Below, one piece after another: positions 52,572 to 62,484 of a stretch of DNA of 64,000 nucleotides; the stretch's first letter is position 1, and each line of letters opens with the position of its first letter. The stretch covers positions 558,001 to 622,000 of the forward strand of contig JAKLJL010000001.1 of assembly GCA_023151185.1 (NCBI GenBank), written 5' to 3'. The position numbers and the translations under genes were made by a program. Below the pieces are notes generated by a model, which made no database searches, was not told where the DNA came from, and was given only the letters and a program-made list of their open reading frames with translations. Source of the stretch: Bacteroidota bacterium (GTDB taxonomy: Bacteria; Bacteroidota; JABWAT01).

Positions 52572-54770
52572 ATGAAAAAAATCGCAATCTATCTTCTATT
52601 TGTACTGCTGATTACGGGGTTTACAGAAACTGTGTCTGCTCAGGCAGATCAGGTAAATCCGATGATCGGGACCGGTGGCGACGGGAACACCTTTCCGGGA
52701 GCTGTTCTTCCCTGGGGATTGGTGTCAGTCAGTCCGCATAACAGCACGTCACCCTCCGGATATAAATACGGTGGTGAAAAAATAACCGGATTCGGGCATG
52801 TTCATTTAAGCGGCGTCGGGTGTCCGGCACAGGGAAGTGTTATTCTTTTACCTCAAACCGGATCACTGATTACCAGTCCGTCAGAGAGAGGTTCCACTTA
52901 TTCCGGTGAAAAGGCAACCGCCGGGTATTATTCTGTTCATCTCGACCAAACCGGAATTACGGCAGAACTGACTGCAACCCTGCGCACAGGGCTTAGCCGG
53001 TACCGGTTTCCTGCGGTTAAAGGCAATTTCCATCTGGTGGTGGATGCCGGTACCAGCCTTTCTGAACGGCGGGGCGGGGAAGTAAAAGTGGTTTCGCCAA
53101 CAGAAATTGAGGGGTACAACCTGACCGGCGGCTTTTGCGGAAGCCCCGTTCAGCACAAGGTTTATTTTGTAATCCAGACCAGCAAAAAGTCAATAGCTTC
53201 AGGAACCTGGCTGGGCAATTCAGTTTCGGATGAACAGTCGGTCAGCTCAGCTGACTCTGCTTTGGGTGCCTGGTTCAGTTTCAAAGGAAAGGCCGGTGAT
53301 ACTCTTCTGGTCAAGGTTGGAGTTTCCTATGTCAGCATTGCCAATGCCCGTGAAAACCTGAAGACCGAACAGAAAGGGTTTAACTTTTCTAAAATCAGGA
53401 AACAGGCGGTTACTGAGTGGAATAAAGTTCTTTCCCGGATATCTGTCAAAGGGGGAAGGCCTGATGAGAAGGTCCAGTTTTATACCGCCCTTTACCATTC
53501 CCTGATTCATCCCGGAATCAAGTCGGATGTGACTGGTGAGTATGTGAAAATGGGTGGCGCCGGAACCGGAAAATCAAAAGAGCCGCAGTATACTGTTTTC
53601 TCTCTTTGGGATACGTACCGGACGGTTCATCCTCTGCTGAATCTGGTCTATCCGGAAAAGAATCAGGAAATTGTCCGTTCCATGCTGACAATGGCAGAAG
53701 AATCCGGCCAATTGCCCAAGTGGGAACTGGCATCGGGGGAAACCCGGGTCATGGTAGGTGATCCGGCAACGATCGTAATAACAGAAGCCTGGCTGAAAGG
53801 CAACCGGAAGTTTGATGCCGAAAAGGCCTGGAAGTATCTCTGGGCTTCAGCAACCGATACCCTGCAGAAAAAACCGATCCGGAACGGACTGAAATCCTAC
53901 ATCCGGAATGGCGGGTGGATTGCTCTTGACGATACGACTGACTGGATCTGGGGACCGGTTTCAACTTCGCTTGAATATAACCTTGCAGACTGGCATCTGG
54001 CAGAATTTGCCCGTGGCCTTGGAAAAAAACAGGAAGCGGAATTGCTTTTCAAGCGGTCTGAAGGGTGGCGACGGTATTTTGATTCCGAAACCGGCTTCCT
54101 CCGTCCGGTTAAACAGGATGGGACTTTTTTAACTCCCTTCAACCCGGATACCCTGGAGACAACAGGACAATGGCCGGGTTCAGGTGGTCCGGGTTATGTG
54201 GAAGGGAATGCCTGGCAGTATACCTTTTTTGTTCCGCACGATCTGGCCGGGCTGGTGACGGCCTTTGGCGGAAAGAAAAACTTTCTGCGGCAGTTAAATC
54301 TGGCCGTCAAAAAAAGACATCTTAATCTATCGAATGAGCCTTCATTCAGCATTCCGTTCATCTTCAATTCCTTACCGAATGAAAGCCACAGAACTCAGGA
54401 ATGGCTGAGGGAAACTTTGCCGGTTCTTTTTAAAAATACTCCGGATGGACTTCCGGGAAATGATGATGCAGGCACCCTTTCTGCCTGGTTTTTATTCTCT
54501 TCTCTCGGCCTTTATCCGGATAACCCCGGTTCTGGTCTTTATCAGTTTACAAGTCCCCTTTGGGATGAAATTTCGATCCGACCCGGAAAAAAACAACCGC
54601 CTATTGTCATCAGGGCCCATGATAACAGCCCGCAGAACACAACAGTCGGCAGAAGATTCCTGAACGGAAAACAGATCAATGAGTATTCCGTTGATCATGA
54701 AACCCTGATGAAGGGTGCAAAACTTGATTTTTTTATGTACGACCGGATTGTCCAGATGACAATCGACTAA
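52572..54770 (+). CDS. GH92-family alpha-mannosidase
   Basis: The 732-aa protein has a signal peptide (LFVLLITGFTETVSAQ) and the hallmark GH92 start QVNPMIGTGGDGNTFPGAVL, then PWGLVSVSPHN and GFGHVHLSGVGCP. Later family motifs include FSLWDTYRTVHPLL, EGNAWQYTFFVPHD (E544 as proton donor candidate) and LPGNDDAGTLSAWF with the calcium/catalytic Asp pair (D631, D632). GH92 enzymes are calcium-dependent exo-alpha-mannosidases that trim mannosyl glycans. There is no T9SS tail, so it probably works in the periplasm. Its gene is unexpected if the locus targets only beta-glucan. Confidence 0.93.
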   Translation: MKKIAIYLLFVLLITGFTETVSAQADQVNPMIGTGGDGNTFPGAVLPWGLVSVSPHNSTSPSGYKYGGEKITGFGHVHLSGVGCPAQGSVILLPQTGSLITSPSERGSTYSGEKATAGYYSVHLDQTGITAELTATLRTGLSRYRFPAVKGNFHLVVDAGTSLSERRGGEVKVVSPTEIEGYNLTGGFCGSPVQHKVYFVIQTSKKSIASGTWLGNSVSDEQSVSSADSALGAWFSFKGKAGDTLLVKVGVSYVSIANARENLKTEQKGFNFSKIRKQAVTEWNKVLSRISVKGGRPDEKVQFYTALYHSLIHPGIKSDVTGEYVKMGGAGTGKSKEPQYTVFSLWDTYRTVHPLLNLVYPEKNQEIVRSMLTMAEESGQLPKWELASGETRVMVGDPATIVITEAWLKGNRKFDAEKAWKYLWASATDTLQKKPIRNGLKSYIRNGGWIALDDTTDWIWGPVSTSLEYNLADWHLAEFARGLGKKQEAELLFKRSEGWRRYFDSETGFLRPVKQDGTFLTPFNPDTLETTGQWPGSGGPGYVEGNAWQYTFFVPHDLAGLVTAFGGKKNFLRQLNLAVKKRHLNLSNEPSFSIPFIFNSLPNESHRTQEWLRETLPVLFKNTPDGLPGNDDAGTLSAWFLFSSLGLYPDNPGSGLYQFTSPLWDEISIRPGKKQPPIVIRAHDNSPQNTTVGRRFLNGKQINEYSVDHETLMKGAKLDFFMYDRIVQMTID

Positions 54771-54811
54771 CCACGAATTCAACCGTAATCATGTCAACCC
54801 AGGAGTAGACC

Positions 54812-56125
54812 ATGGCATCTGCAGCGCCTTCAACGGCAACAAAGGGAACCTACAGTACCACCAATGGCACCAATTATACCGGTGCTCTGACAGTTTTAAC
54901 CTCACTGTTTTTTATGTGGGGATTTATTACCTGTCTGAATGATATTCTCATTCCGCATCTGAAGGCAGTTTTTGATCTGAATTACACTCAGGCCATGCTG
55001 ATTCAGTTTACTTTTTTCACCGCCTATTTTATTGTGTCTCTTCCTTCAGGGTATCTGGTTGAAAAGGTGGGGTATAAATCGGGAATCATTATTGGGCTTG
55101 CAACTGCCGGTGCCGGCTGTCTCATGTTTTACCCGGCTGCCGGTGAACGGTCTTATCCCATTTTCCTGACGGCTTTGTTTGTTTTGGCCTCGGGAATTAC
55201 CCTTCTTCAGGTGGCTGCCAATCCGTATGTGGCAATTCTGGGAAAACCGGAAACTTCATCAGCCCGTTTAAATCTGACCCAGGCCTTTAATTCACTGGGA
55301 ACTACGATTGCCCCGTACTTTGGTGCTCTGGTAATTTTATCACAGGCTGTCAAAACCACCGAAGAACTGGCCGTTATGGACCCGGAAGCCAAATCCCTTT
55401 ATCAGGCTGCAGAAGCTGCTGCGGTTCAGAATCCCTATCTGGGACTTGCTGCTGCACTTTTTGTAATTGCGGTTATCATTGCTCTTTTCAAACTACCGAA
55501 AATTGAAGCAGCAGATCAGCAATCATCCGCCGGCGGCAGTCTGGATCATCATCACGATTCTGCCTGGGGGTACCGTCATCTAATTCTGGGTGCAGTCGGA
55601 ATTTTCGTTTACGTCGGTGCTGAAGTTTCCATCGGAAGCTTTCTGGTCAACTACCTCAGTTTGCCCGAAATTGGCAACATGGTTGAATCTGAAGCAGGAA
55701 AATATGTCTCGTTTTACTGGGGTGGAGCCATGGTCGGCCGGTTTGCCGGATCTTACATCCTGACCCGGATCCAGCCGGGAAAAGTTCTGGCGTTCAACGC
55801 TGCTGCTGCTGCGCTGCTGGTTATTGTGACCATGCTGACCAACGGACAGGTGGCCATGTGGTCGGTTCTGATCATCGGGCTGTTCAATTCAATCATGTTC
55901 CCGACTATTTTTACTCTTGCTGTTGACGGACTCGGAAAACATACCGGTCAGGGTTCCGGAATCCTGTGTATGGCAATTGTCGGCGGTGCATTGATTCCTC
56001 TGTTCCAGGGCATGCTGGCTGATCAGATCGGAATTCATCATGCCTTTATTCTGCCTGTACTGTGTTACGGCTTTATCGTATATTACGGGCTGAAAGGTCA
56101 CAAAGCCGATCTGGCTGCGGCCTGA
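54812..56125 (+). CDS. FucP-type MFS sugar permease
   Basis: The 437-aa protein has about 12 membrane helices and the FucP/GluP family motifs [32 protein letters not shown]-like ([18 protein letters not shown]), [34 protein letters not shown] and [14 protein letters not shown]. These carriers import L-fucose, glucose or galactose with protons. The start ATG at 54812 has GGAG upstream. A non-hydrophobic loop with HHHHD-type residues separates the halves. It would move monosaccharide released by GH3 or GH92 into the cytoplasm, where the ROK kinase follows. Confidence 0.92.
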   Translation: MASAAPSTATKGTYSTTNGTNYTGALTVLTSLFFMWGFITCLNDILIPHLKAVFDLNYTQAMLIQFTFFTAYFIVSLPSGYLVEKVGYKSGIIIGLATAGAGCLMFYPAAGERSYPIFLTALFVLASGITLLQVAANPYVAILGKPETSSARLNLTQAFNSLGTTIAPYFGALVILSQAVKTTEELAVMDPEAKSLYQAAEAAAVQNPYLGLAAALFVIAVIIALFKLPKIEAADQQSSAGGSLDHHHDSAWGYRHLILGAVGIFVYVGAEVSIGSFLVNYLSLPEIGNMVESEAGKYVSFYWGGAMVGRFAGSYILTRIQPGKVLAFNAAAAALLVIVTMLTNGQVAMWSVLIIGLFNSIMFPTIFTLAVDGLGKHTGQGSGILCMAIVGGALIPLFQGMLADQIGIHHAFILPVLCYGFIVYYGLKGHKADLAAA

Positions 56126-56156
56126 ATCCTGAACAGGTAAATTAAAGGACTACGTT

Positions 56157-57128
56157 ATGTCAAAATCCTGGATCGTGTTGGGTGTGGATATCGGCGGGAC
56201 GACAACCAAATTTGGTTTTGTGGATATGTTTGGTGAAGTTTTTCTTGAAAGTTCACTGCCAACCCGTGCCGATGAACCGGCTGAATTTCTGATCGACCGT
56301 CTGCATCAGGCGGTTGAAACCCAATGGGATTCCATGGATGAGGGGTATCAGTTGGTTGGAATCGGGATGGGAGCCCCCAATGCAAATTATTATAAAGGTA
56401 CGGTTGAAAATCCACCGAATCTGAAATGGGGAGTGGTTAACCTGGTTGATCTGCTTCGCCAGTATTATCCTGAAATACCGATCCGTCTGACGAATGATGC
56501 CAACGCTGCAGCTCTGGGTGAAGGTCAGTTCGGTGCCGCACAGGGGCTCAGAGATTACATTGTAATTACCCTGGGTACCGGACTTGGCAGCGGAATCGTT
56601 GCCAACGGGCAGATGATTTACGGTCATGACGGATTTGCAGGCGAAGTGGGACATACCATTGCGGTCAGGAACGGCAGAAACTGCGGATGCGGAAGAAAAG
56701 GCTGTCTTGAAACCTATGCATCGGCTTCCGGAATCCGGAGAACGGTTATGGAACTTCTGGCAGAGAAAACCGAACCCAGTGAACTCAGATCCATTCCGTT
56801 TTCGGATATGAATGGAAAAGTTATCGCAGAATCGGCCAAACGGGGTGATCCCCTTGCCTGGGAAGCTTTTCAAAGAACCGGAAAAATTTTAGGAACTGCA
56901 CTTGCCGATGCTATCAGCTACACCAGCCCCGAAGCCATCATTATGGTTGGGGGTCTGGCACAGGCCGGTGATATCCTGTTTAAGCCGACACGGGAAGCCA
57001 TGGATGCCAATACCCTGAATATTTTCAAGGGCAAAGTCAAACTGCTTCCCTCCGGATTGAAATCCGGAAATATTGCTATTTTAGGGGCAGCAGCCCTGAT
57101 CTGGCATGAAATTCTTCAGTCAGAATAA
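56157..57128 (+). CDS. ROK-family sugar kinase (glucokinase-like)
   Basis: The 323-aa protein has the phosphate-1 motif GVDIGGTTTKFGFVD, then GMGAPNANYYKG, LTNDANAAALGEG, YIVITLGTGLGSGIV and the ROK signature HDGFAGEVGHT. The CGCGRKGCLETYAS zinc-binding Cys cluster follows. Substrate-binding Glu and His are in EVGHT. Phosphorylation of glucose is most likely, but ROK kinases of mannose or N-acetylmannosamine share these motifs. AGGA precedes the ATG, and the gene ends at a terminator. Confidence 0.93.
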   Translation: MSKSWIVLGVDIGGTTTKFGFVDMFGEVFLESSLPTRADEPAEFLIDRLHQAVETQWDSMDEGYQLVGIGMGAPNANYYKGTVENPPNLKWGVVNLVDLLRQYYPEIPIRLTNDANAAALGEGQFGAAQGLRDYIVITLGTGLGSGIVANGQMIYGHDGFAGEVGHTIAVRNGRNCGCGRKGCLETYASASGIRRTVMELLAEKTEPSELRSIPFSDMNGKVIAESAKRGDPLAWEAFQRTGKILGTALADAISYTSPEAIIMVGGLAQAGDILFKPTREAMDANTLNIFKGKVKLLPSGLKSGNIAILGAAALIWHEILQSE

Positions 57129-57141
57129 GGTTTAGTTTCAG

Positions 57142-57170
57142 GAGGCAGAGAAATTCTGCCTCCGGTTTTG
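57142..57170 (+). terminator. Rho-independent terminator after the ROK kinase gene
   Basis: A 9-bp stem, GGAGGCAGA (57142-57150) with TCTGCCTCC (57156-57164), closes a 5-nt loop and is followed by GGTTTT. It lies 13 nt after the kinase stop and probably ends the central operon. Confidence 0.75.
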
Positions 57171-57220
57171 CATTACCCTGAGCAACCAGATTTTTCTGCA
57201 ATCAAATCAAAAAGACAAGT

Positions 57221-60200
57221 GTGAAGAATAATCCAAACAGAGAAAAGTACCGGTTTGTCCTGATACTGGCACTGATCGTTCAGGTCAGCACTGCAAGTTC
57301 ACAGGTTCTCAGACTCAACGAGGCAGCATCCGTTAATCCCGGATATCTGACTGACGGTGACGGAGACTCACCTGATTGGTTTGAAGTGGTTAACCCTGAG
57401 CTTTCGGCAGTGAATCTGACTGGCTGGTCGGTTACCGATGACCGGAAGGAGCCGGGGAAATGGGTGTTTGCCAATGGTCTTCTGCAACCATCCGAACGGC
57501 TGGTGGTTTTTGCATCCGGGAAAAACAGATTTCCGGAAGTTTCCGGCTGGAATACAGTCATTGCCAACCAAAATGCCTGTAAATATACCATCGGCTCTGC
57601 CTCACTGTCACCTTCCTGGCGCTTTCGTCAGTTCAGCGACACCGGCTGGCTGGATGGAAAAGTTTCTGTCGGTTTCGGGGATAATGATGATGCAACTGTC
57701 ATTTCCGCAACTGGCTCGGTATTTATCCGGATTCATTTTTCGATAGAAGACACTGCCCTGATTCAATCGGGATTTCTTTTTGCGGATTATGATGATGGAT
57801 TTGTTGCCTGGCTGAACGGAGCAGAACTTGTGAGGGCCAATATGGCAGGGGTGAAGGACACCCCGCCGGCGTGGAATGCCTATGCCGCTTCAATTCATGA
57901 AGCTGCCATGTACTCGGGCGGTAAACCGGATAAATTTCAGCTTGCCAAATTCACTCACCTTCTTGTCCCTGGTGATAATGTTCTTGCTGTTCAGGTTCAC
58001 AATTCAGACGCCGGTTCCTCTGACCTGACGTTTATACCGTTCCTTGTTTTCGGAATGAAATCGGGCGGTAATTCCGGGAAACCGCTTCCGGCTGTCTGTG
58101 AGGTCCCCCGCCAGGAGTATCACACCAATTTCAGTTTGTCCTCCTCGGGTGAAACTATTTTCTTCATTCATCCGGATGGCACAACAGCAGATTCAGTCAC
58201 CCTTCCGGCTATGACCTCCGGACTCTCCTGGGCCCGGATTCCGGATGGAAGTGAGTTCTGGCAGCTCACCCAGGTTCCTACACCGGGTCAACCTAATCCC
58301 ACTACCGGGTTTCCCGGTGCGGCACCACCGGTTCAACTGGCTGTTACAGGAGGTGCCTTTACGTCGCCCTTTCAGGTACCGCCTCCGGTTTCTTCATCCG
58401 GTGAAACCATCCGGTATACACTGAACGGAATGGAACCAACAGCCTCCTCTCCGGTTTTTTCGGCAGCAGTTCCTATTTCAAAAACATCTGTTCTGAAAAC
58501 CCGTTCTTTTAAATCCGGCTTCCTGCCGGGGCCGGTAACCACCGAAACCTTTTTAATCAGCAGCCCCCATAAAATTCCGGTAATTTCTATTTCAGTTGAC
58601 TCCCTGTGGTTTTTTCAGCCGGATACCGGAATTTATGTTATGGGTCCAAATGCAAGCGGCAGTTTTCCTTACTTCGGAGCCAATTTCTGGCTGGATAAAG
58701 AAGTACCGGTCTGCTGGGAACTGTTTGATGAGACAGGTAAAAAGCAAACACAGTTTGGCTCTGGTCTTAAAATTTTCGGTGCCTATTCACGGGGACAGGC
58801 CCAACGGTCTTTTGCCCTGTTTGCCCGCCCGCAATATGGCAGCAAGGAATTTGACTTCCCGCTGTTTCCGGGCAACCCGGTCAGTTCCTTCCAAAGTGTT
58901 GTCCTCCGTAATTCAGGAAATGACTGGGCCTATTCTGGAATCCGTGATTACCTGACCTGCCGCCTGACTGAAAATCTGGGCGTTGACCGGCTTCAGTCCC
59001 GGCCGGTTTCCGTTTATCTGAACGGGCGGTACTGGGGTGTTTACTTCCTGATGGAAAAAACCAGCGAACATCTTATTGCAGAACGATACGGATTCCGGCC
59101 GGAATCCATGGAAATGGTGGAACTGGGTTCTGGATGGGGTGAATTCCGGGCTTTTAATGGCACCGCAGATGCCTGGAACAGCTTTTATGACTGGCTTGCC
59201 GGAAAGGATATGAATTCACCCGAGGTTCAGGCTATTATCCGGGCCCGGATGGATGTGGAAAATTTTATGGCTTATCAGGCCGTGAACATCTGGATCCTGA
59301 ATAATGACTGGCCCGGGAATAACTACAAATTCTGGCGGTCAGTGAACCCGGTTACACCGTGGAAATGGATCCTGTATGATACAGATTTCGGATATGGTCT
59401 TTTTAACGGCAACGCCTACTCAGTCAATGGAATTGAATTTGCTTCGACGGAATTGGGTGACCCGTTCTGGCCGAATCCTCCCATTTCAACCTATTTATTC
59501 CGTAGATTGCTCGAGGGTGAGGCCTTCCGGAATCTGTTTATCAATACCGCCATGGATCTGATGAATTCCCGTCTGAAGTCCCAGGCAACACAGTCGATTC
59601 TGAAAGAGATTAAAAACGAAGTTTCTGCCGATATGGTTCATCAGCGGATCCGGTGGGCTGCTGATATGCAGGGAAATTGGTCTGATCAGGTTGCTTCAAT
59701 CGGGAATTTCCTGTATAACCGGAATCAGTATATGCTGCTCCATCTTTTCCAGATGATTAAAAAAGGCGGAACCGGAATCGTCAACCTGACCGGTGATCCG
59801 GAAAAGGGAAGCATCCGCCTTAATTCCCTGACTCTGACCCAGGCGACTTTTCAGGGACCGTACTTTTCTGAGATTCCGGTGACCATCTCGGCGGTACCCA
59901 AACCAGGTTACCGGTTTACAGGCTGGACAGGAACCCTTTCAGATACGTCCCGAACCCTGACTCTGAAACCGCCAACAACTGGTTTATATCTTACGGCTGT
60001 TTTTGAGCCGGCTTTTTCACAGGAAACCCTGATCTCATTCAATGAGATCAACTATAATTCAAAACCCGGTTCAGGAACCGGAGACTGGGTTGAATTCGTC
60101 AATTCGGGTAGCCTTTCGGCTGATCTTTCGGGATGGGTGTTTAAAGATGAGGATAATGCTCATTCCTGTCTGATCCCCACCGGTACCCTGATTCCGCCAG

Positions 60201-60802
60201 GTGGGTTTCTGGTCATCGCAGAAAGACCGGATACACTTTTAAAGCGGTTCCCGGGAAAAAATATTCTGCCGGTTGCACTTACTTTCGGGTTCAGCGGATC
60301 CGGTGAAGTTTTAAGACTGTATAAACCGGATGGTTCACTTGCGGATTCGGTTCATTATCTGGATTCAGATCCCTGGCCTTCAGAAGCAGACGGGACCGGA
60401 AAAACCCTCGAAAAAATCAATCCGGGAAAACTTTCTTCCGATCCGGTAAACTGGAAATCCGGTTCGGATGGCGGTACCCCGGGAAGCACCAACAGTGTCT
60501 TTGTTTCAGTGGACCAACCGGTTAAAAATCAGCAGCCTTCAACTCTGACTCTTGCCGGAAACTTTCCGAATCCGTTTAATCCCGAGACCACCCTGCAGTT
60601 CTATTTGCCGGGTCCCGGGGTTGTTTCATTCGAAATTTACGAGGTAACCGGCAGACGGGTCTCAGCTTTTCAACGGAATTATCAGGAAGCGGGGAGGAAA
60701 GAAATTTCGTGGAAGCCTGAAAATATAGCCAGCGGAATTCTGTTTTACCGGCTTTCCTGGAAAAACCAGAGTCAAACCGGTAAAATGCTGTTACTCAAAT
60801 AG
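57221..60802 (+). CDS. T9SS-exported CotH-family protein with lamin-tail domains
   Basis: A GTG at 57221 gives the only frame with a full signal peptide (FVLILALIVQVSTASSQ). The 1193-aa order is: a lamin-tail domain (about 28-110: LRLNEAASVNPGYL, DWFEVVNPELSAVNLTGWSV), a jelly-roll module, a chitobiase-C-like segment (GETIRYTLNGMEPTASSPVF), a CotH kinase-like domain (about 450-790: YWGVYFLMEKTSEHLIAERYG, ILYDTDFGYG), an InlB B-repeat-like segment (PKPGYRFTGWTGTLSDTSR), a second lamin-tail domain (FNEINYNSKPGSGTGDWVEF) and a T9SS tail (NFPNPFNPETTLQF). CotH homologues include protein kinases, but activity here is unproven. Confidence 0.83.
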   Translation: MKNNPNREKYRFVLILALIVQVSTASSQVLRLNEAASVNPGYLTDGDGDSPDWFEVVNPELSAVNLTGWSVTDDRKEPGKWVFANGLLQPSERLVVFASGKNRFPEVSGWNTVIANQNACKYTIGSASLSPSWRFRQFSDTGWLDGKVSVGFGDNDDATVISATGSVFIRIHFSIEDTALIQSGFLFADYDDGFVAWLNGAELVRANMAGVKDTPPAWNAYAASIHEAAMYSGGKPDKFQLAKFTHLLVPGDNVLAVQVHNSDAGSSDLTFIPFLVFGMKSGGNSGKPLPAVCEVPRQEYHTNFSLSSSGETIFFIHPDGTTADSVTLPAMTSGLSWARIPDGSEFWQLTQVPTPGQPNPTTGFPGAAPPVQLAVTGGAFTSPFQVPPPVSSSGETIRYTLNGMEPTASSPVFSAAVPISKTSVLKTRSFKSGFLPGPVTTETFLISSPHKIPVISISVDSLWFFQPDTGIYVMGPNASGSFPYFGANFWLDKEVPVCWELFDETGKKQTQFGSGLKIFGAYSRGQAQRSFALFARPQYGSKEFDFPLFPGNPVSSFQSVVLRNSGNDWAYSGIRDYLTCRLTENLGVDRLQSRPVSVYLNGRYWGVYFLMEKTSEHLIAERYGFRPESMEMVELGSGWGEFRAFNGTADAWNSFYDWLAGKDMNSPEVQAIIRARMDVENFMAYQAVNIWILNNDWPGNNYKFWRSVNPVTPWKWILYDTDFGYGLFNGNAYSVNGIEFASTELGDPFWPNPPISTYLFRRLLEGEAFRNLFINTAMDLMNSRLKSQATQSILKEIKNEVSADMVHQRIRWAADMQGNWSDQVASIGNFLYNRNQYMLLHLFQMIKKGGTGIVNLTGDPEKGSIRLNSLTLTQATFQGPYFSEIPVTISAVPKPGYRFTGWTGTLSDTSRTLTLKPPTTGLYLTAVFEPAFSQETLISFNEINYNSKPGSGTGDWVEFVNSGSLSADLSGWVFKDEDNAHSCLIPTGTLIPPGGFLVIAERPDTLLKRFPGKNILPVALTFGFSGSGEVLRLYKPDGSLADSVHYLDSDPWPSEADGTGKTLEKINPGKLSSDPVNWKSGSDGGTPGSTNSVFVSVDQPVKNQQPSTLTLAGNFPNPFNPETTLQFYLPGPGVVSFEIYEVTGRRVSAFQRNYQEAGRKEISWKPENIASGILFYRLSWKNQSQTGKMLLLK

Positions 60803-60810
60803 GAAAACCA

Positions 60811-61542
60811 ATGAAATCAATCAGGGTTATCTTTGTCCTTCTTTTTGCTGGTCTTGCGGGATGCAGCCAGCTTGCTCCACTTGGAACCGGACAGTCTGAA
60901 CAGCATTTTTCGGGTGAGTATGTCAGAAAGGTGGAACTGGGATATCTTTTATATCTTCCCGAACCCTATAAGAAGACCGAACCCGATTCCTGGCCTTTGG
61001 TTGTTTTTCTTCATGGTTCAGGTGAACGGGGAACTGATCTGGCAAAAGTTGCTGTACACGGACCTGCCCGGCTGGTCAATGAGGGAAAACAATTCCCCTT
61101 TATTCTGGTATCACCCCAATGTCCTGAAGGAGTTTGGTGGAATCCGGAAGATATCATGGCCCTCATCCGGGAAATCCAGGAAAAATACCGGGTTGATTCC
61201 ACCCGGATATATATCACGGGATTAAGCATGGGCGGTTACGGAACCTGGGATTTAATTGCCCGCTATCCGGGATTTTTTGCTGCGGCAGTTCCGGTTTGCG
61301 GAGGTGGTGAACCCAAACTGATGCGGTTTGCAACCGAAACACCTGTTTGGGCATTTCACGGCGGGAAGGACAATGTGGTCCTGCCCGAAGAGTCAAAAGC
61401 AATGGTTGAGGCTTTGACTAAAGCCGGCGGCACTGCAAACCTGACTTTATATCCGGAAGCAGGCCATGATGCCTGGACGGAAACCTATTCAAATCAGGAG
61501 GTTTATTCCTGGCTTTTATCTCATCAGAAAGGTAAAAAATAA
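60811..61542 (+). CDS. Lipoprotein esterase/phospholipase (alpha/beta hydrolase)
   Basis: The 243-aa protein has a lipoprotein signal with lipobox LAGC (Cys18), so it is lipid-anchored in the periplasm or at the outer membrane. The alpha/beta-hydrolase core shows PLVVFLHGSGERGTDL, SPQCPEGVWW, and the nucleophile elbow GLSMGGYGTW (S139). GGKDNVVLPE follows with the Asp and EAGHDAW with the His. The family includes acetyl-xylan and feruloyl esterases as well as PHB depolymerase-like lipases. In this setting a carbohydrate esterase role is plausible. It starts 8 nt after the CotH gene. Confidence 0.82.
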   Translation: MKSIRVIFVLLFAGLAGCSQLAPLGTGQSEQHFSGEYVRKVELGYLLYLPEPYKKTEPDSWPLVVFLHGSGERGTDLAKVAVHGPARLVNEGKQFPFILVSPQCPEGVWWNPEDIMALIREIQEKYRVDSTRIYITGLSMGGYGTWDLIARYPGFFAAAVPVCGGGEPKLMRFATETPVWAFHGGKDNVVLPEESKAMVEALTKAGGTANLTLYPEAGHDAWTETYSNQEVYSWLLSHQKGKK

Positions 61543-61572
61543 ACCGGCTTTTTGTGGATCTGTGGAGGGATT

Positions 61573-62484
61573 ATGAAATTGAAATGGTTCATGCTTTTTT
61601 TAATGTCAGGAATTTTCTGGACGGCTTTCAGTCAGCCCCAGACCGGCCGGATTTCCGGACGGGTATTTGATAATATGTCGGGGAAGACAATTTCCCAGGA
61701 AATGGTGCTGCTTTATCACGGTGAAAAACAGACCATGTCTGCCCGGACAAATCAAAGCGGGAATTTCAGTTTCATCTCTCTTGAACCCGGTGAATACACA
61801 CTCCGGATTGGGCGTTCAGGGTACCAGGCTTTCCTCAGAAAAGTAAGAGTCAATCCAAATTTCACCTCTAAAATTGAAGTAACTCTGAAACCCATGCAGG
61901 CAGATGAGAAAAAGGGAACCCCTGCTGACGGGGAGGTTTCAGCTCCCAAAACAGAGGTAGCTGCTTCTGTGCCTTCTACCCCACCACCTGTGACCGGAAC
62001 CAGGCAGGATTTGCCCACCCAACCTGAAAAAACAGAAAAGGAACCGGTTCAGGTTGCAGAACCTGCACTGCAAACTTCCCAGGAAGTAACGACTGGGTTA
62101 ACAACGTCTGAATTGCCCGTTATTCCGGAATCCATTGAGGAAATTCAGGCCGAAACTGTGGCGAGTGCCAGTGAATTTGAAACGGAATATTATGATGCTG
62201 TTGAAGATCAGCCTGAACCTGTTGGTGGCTGGAGAGCACTCATGAAAAACATAACCTACCCCCAGATTGCGGTCAGGATGAATGTTCAGGGAACTGTTTA
62301 CCTGCAGGCGTGGGTCAGTGAAACCGGTGAAGTGACCAGTTTGTCTGTTCAGAAATCCATCCCTGTCCTTGATTTTGCAGCTCAGGATGCAGTTTATAAA
62401 ACCAAATTTACACCCGGCAAAATTGGTGGAAATCCGGTTCCCGCCAAAATCACCATCCCGGTTGTTTTTAAGCTGGCAAAATGA
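61573..62484 (+). CDS. Secreted CarboxypepD_reg-TonB_C fusion protein
   Basis: ATG 61573 follows GGAGGGA, while an in-frame GTG at 61552 would precede it without a site. The 303-aa protein has a cleavable-looking signal peptide (MLFLMSGIFWTAFS). A CarboxypepD_reg domain follows (GRISGRVFDNMSG, FISLEPGEYTLRIGRSGYQ), then a Pro/Glu-rich linker and a C-terminal TonB domain (YPQIAVRMNVQGTVYLQAWV, TKFTPGKIGGNPVPAKITIP). A typical TonB has an uncleaved N-terminal anchor and no CarboxypepD_reg domain. This one may be a periplasmic adaptor rather than an energiser. It overlaps the next start by 4 nt. Confidence 0.82.
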   Translation: MKLKWFMLFLMSGIFWTAFSQPQTGRISGRVFDNMSGKTISQEMVLLYHGEKQTMSARTNQSGNFSFISLEPGEYTLRIGRSGYQAFLRKVRVNPNFTSKIEVTLKPMQADEKKGTPADGEVSAPKTEVAASVPSTPPPVTGTRQDLPTQPEKTEKEPVQVAEPALQTSQEVTTGLTTSELPVIPESIEEIQAETVASASEFETEYYDAVEDQPEPVGGWRALMKNITYPQIAVRMNVQGTVYLQAWVSETGEVTSLSVQKSIPVLDFAAQDAVYKTKFTPGKIGGNPVPAKITIPVVFKLAK

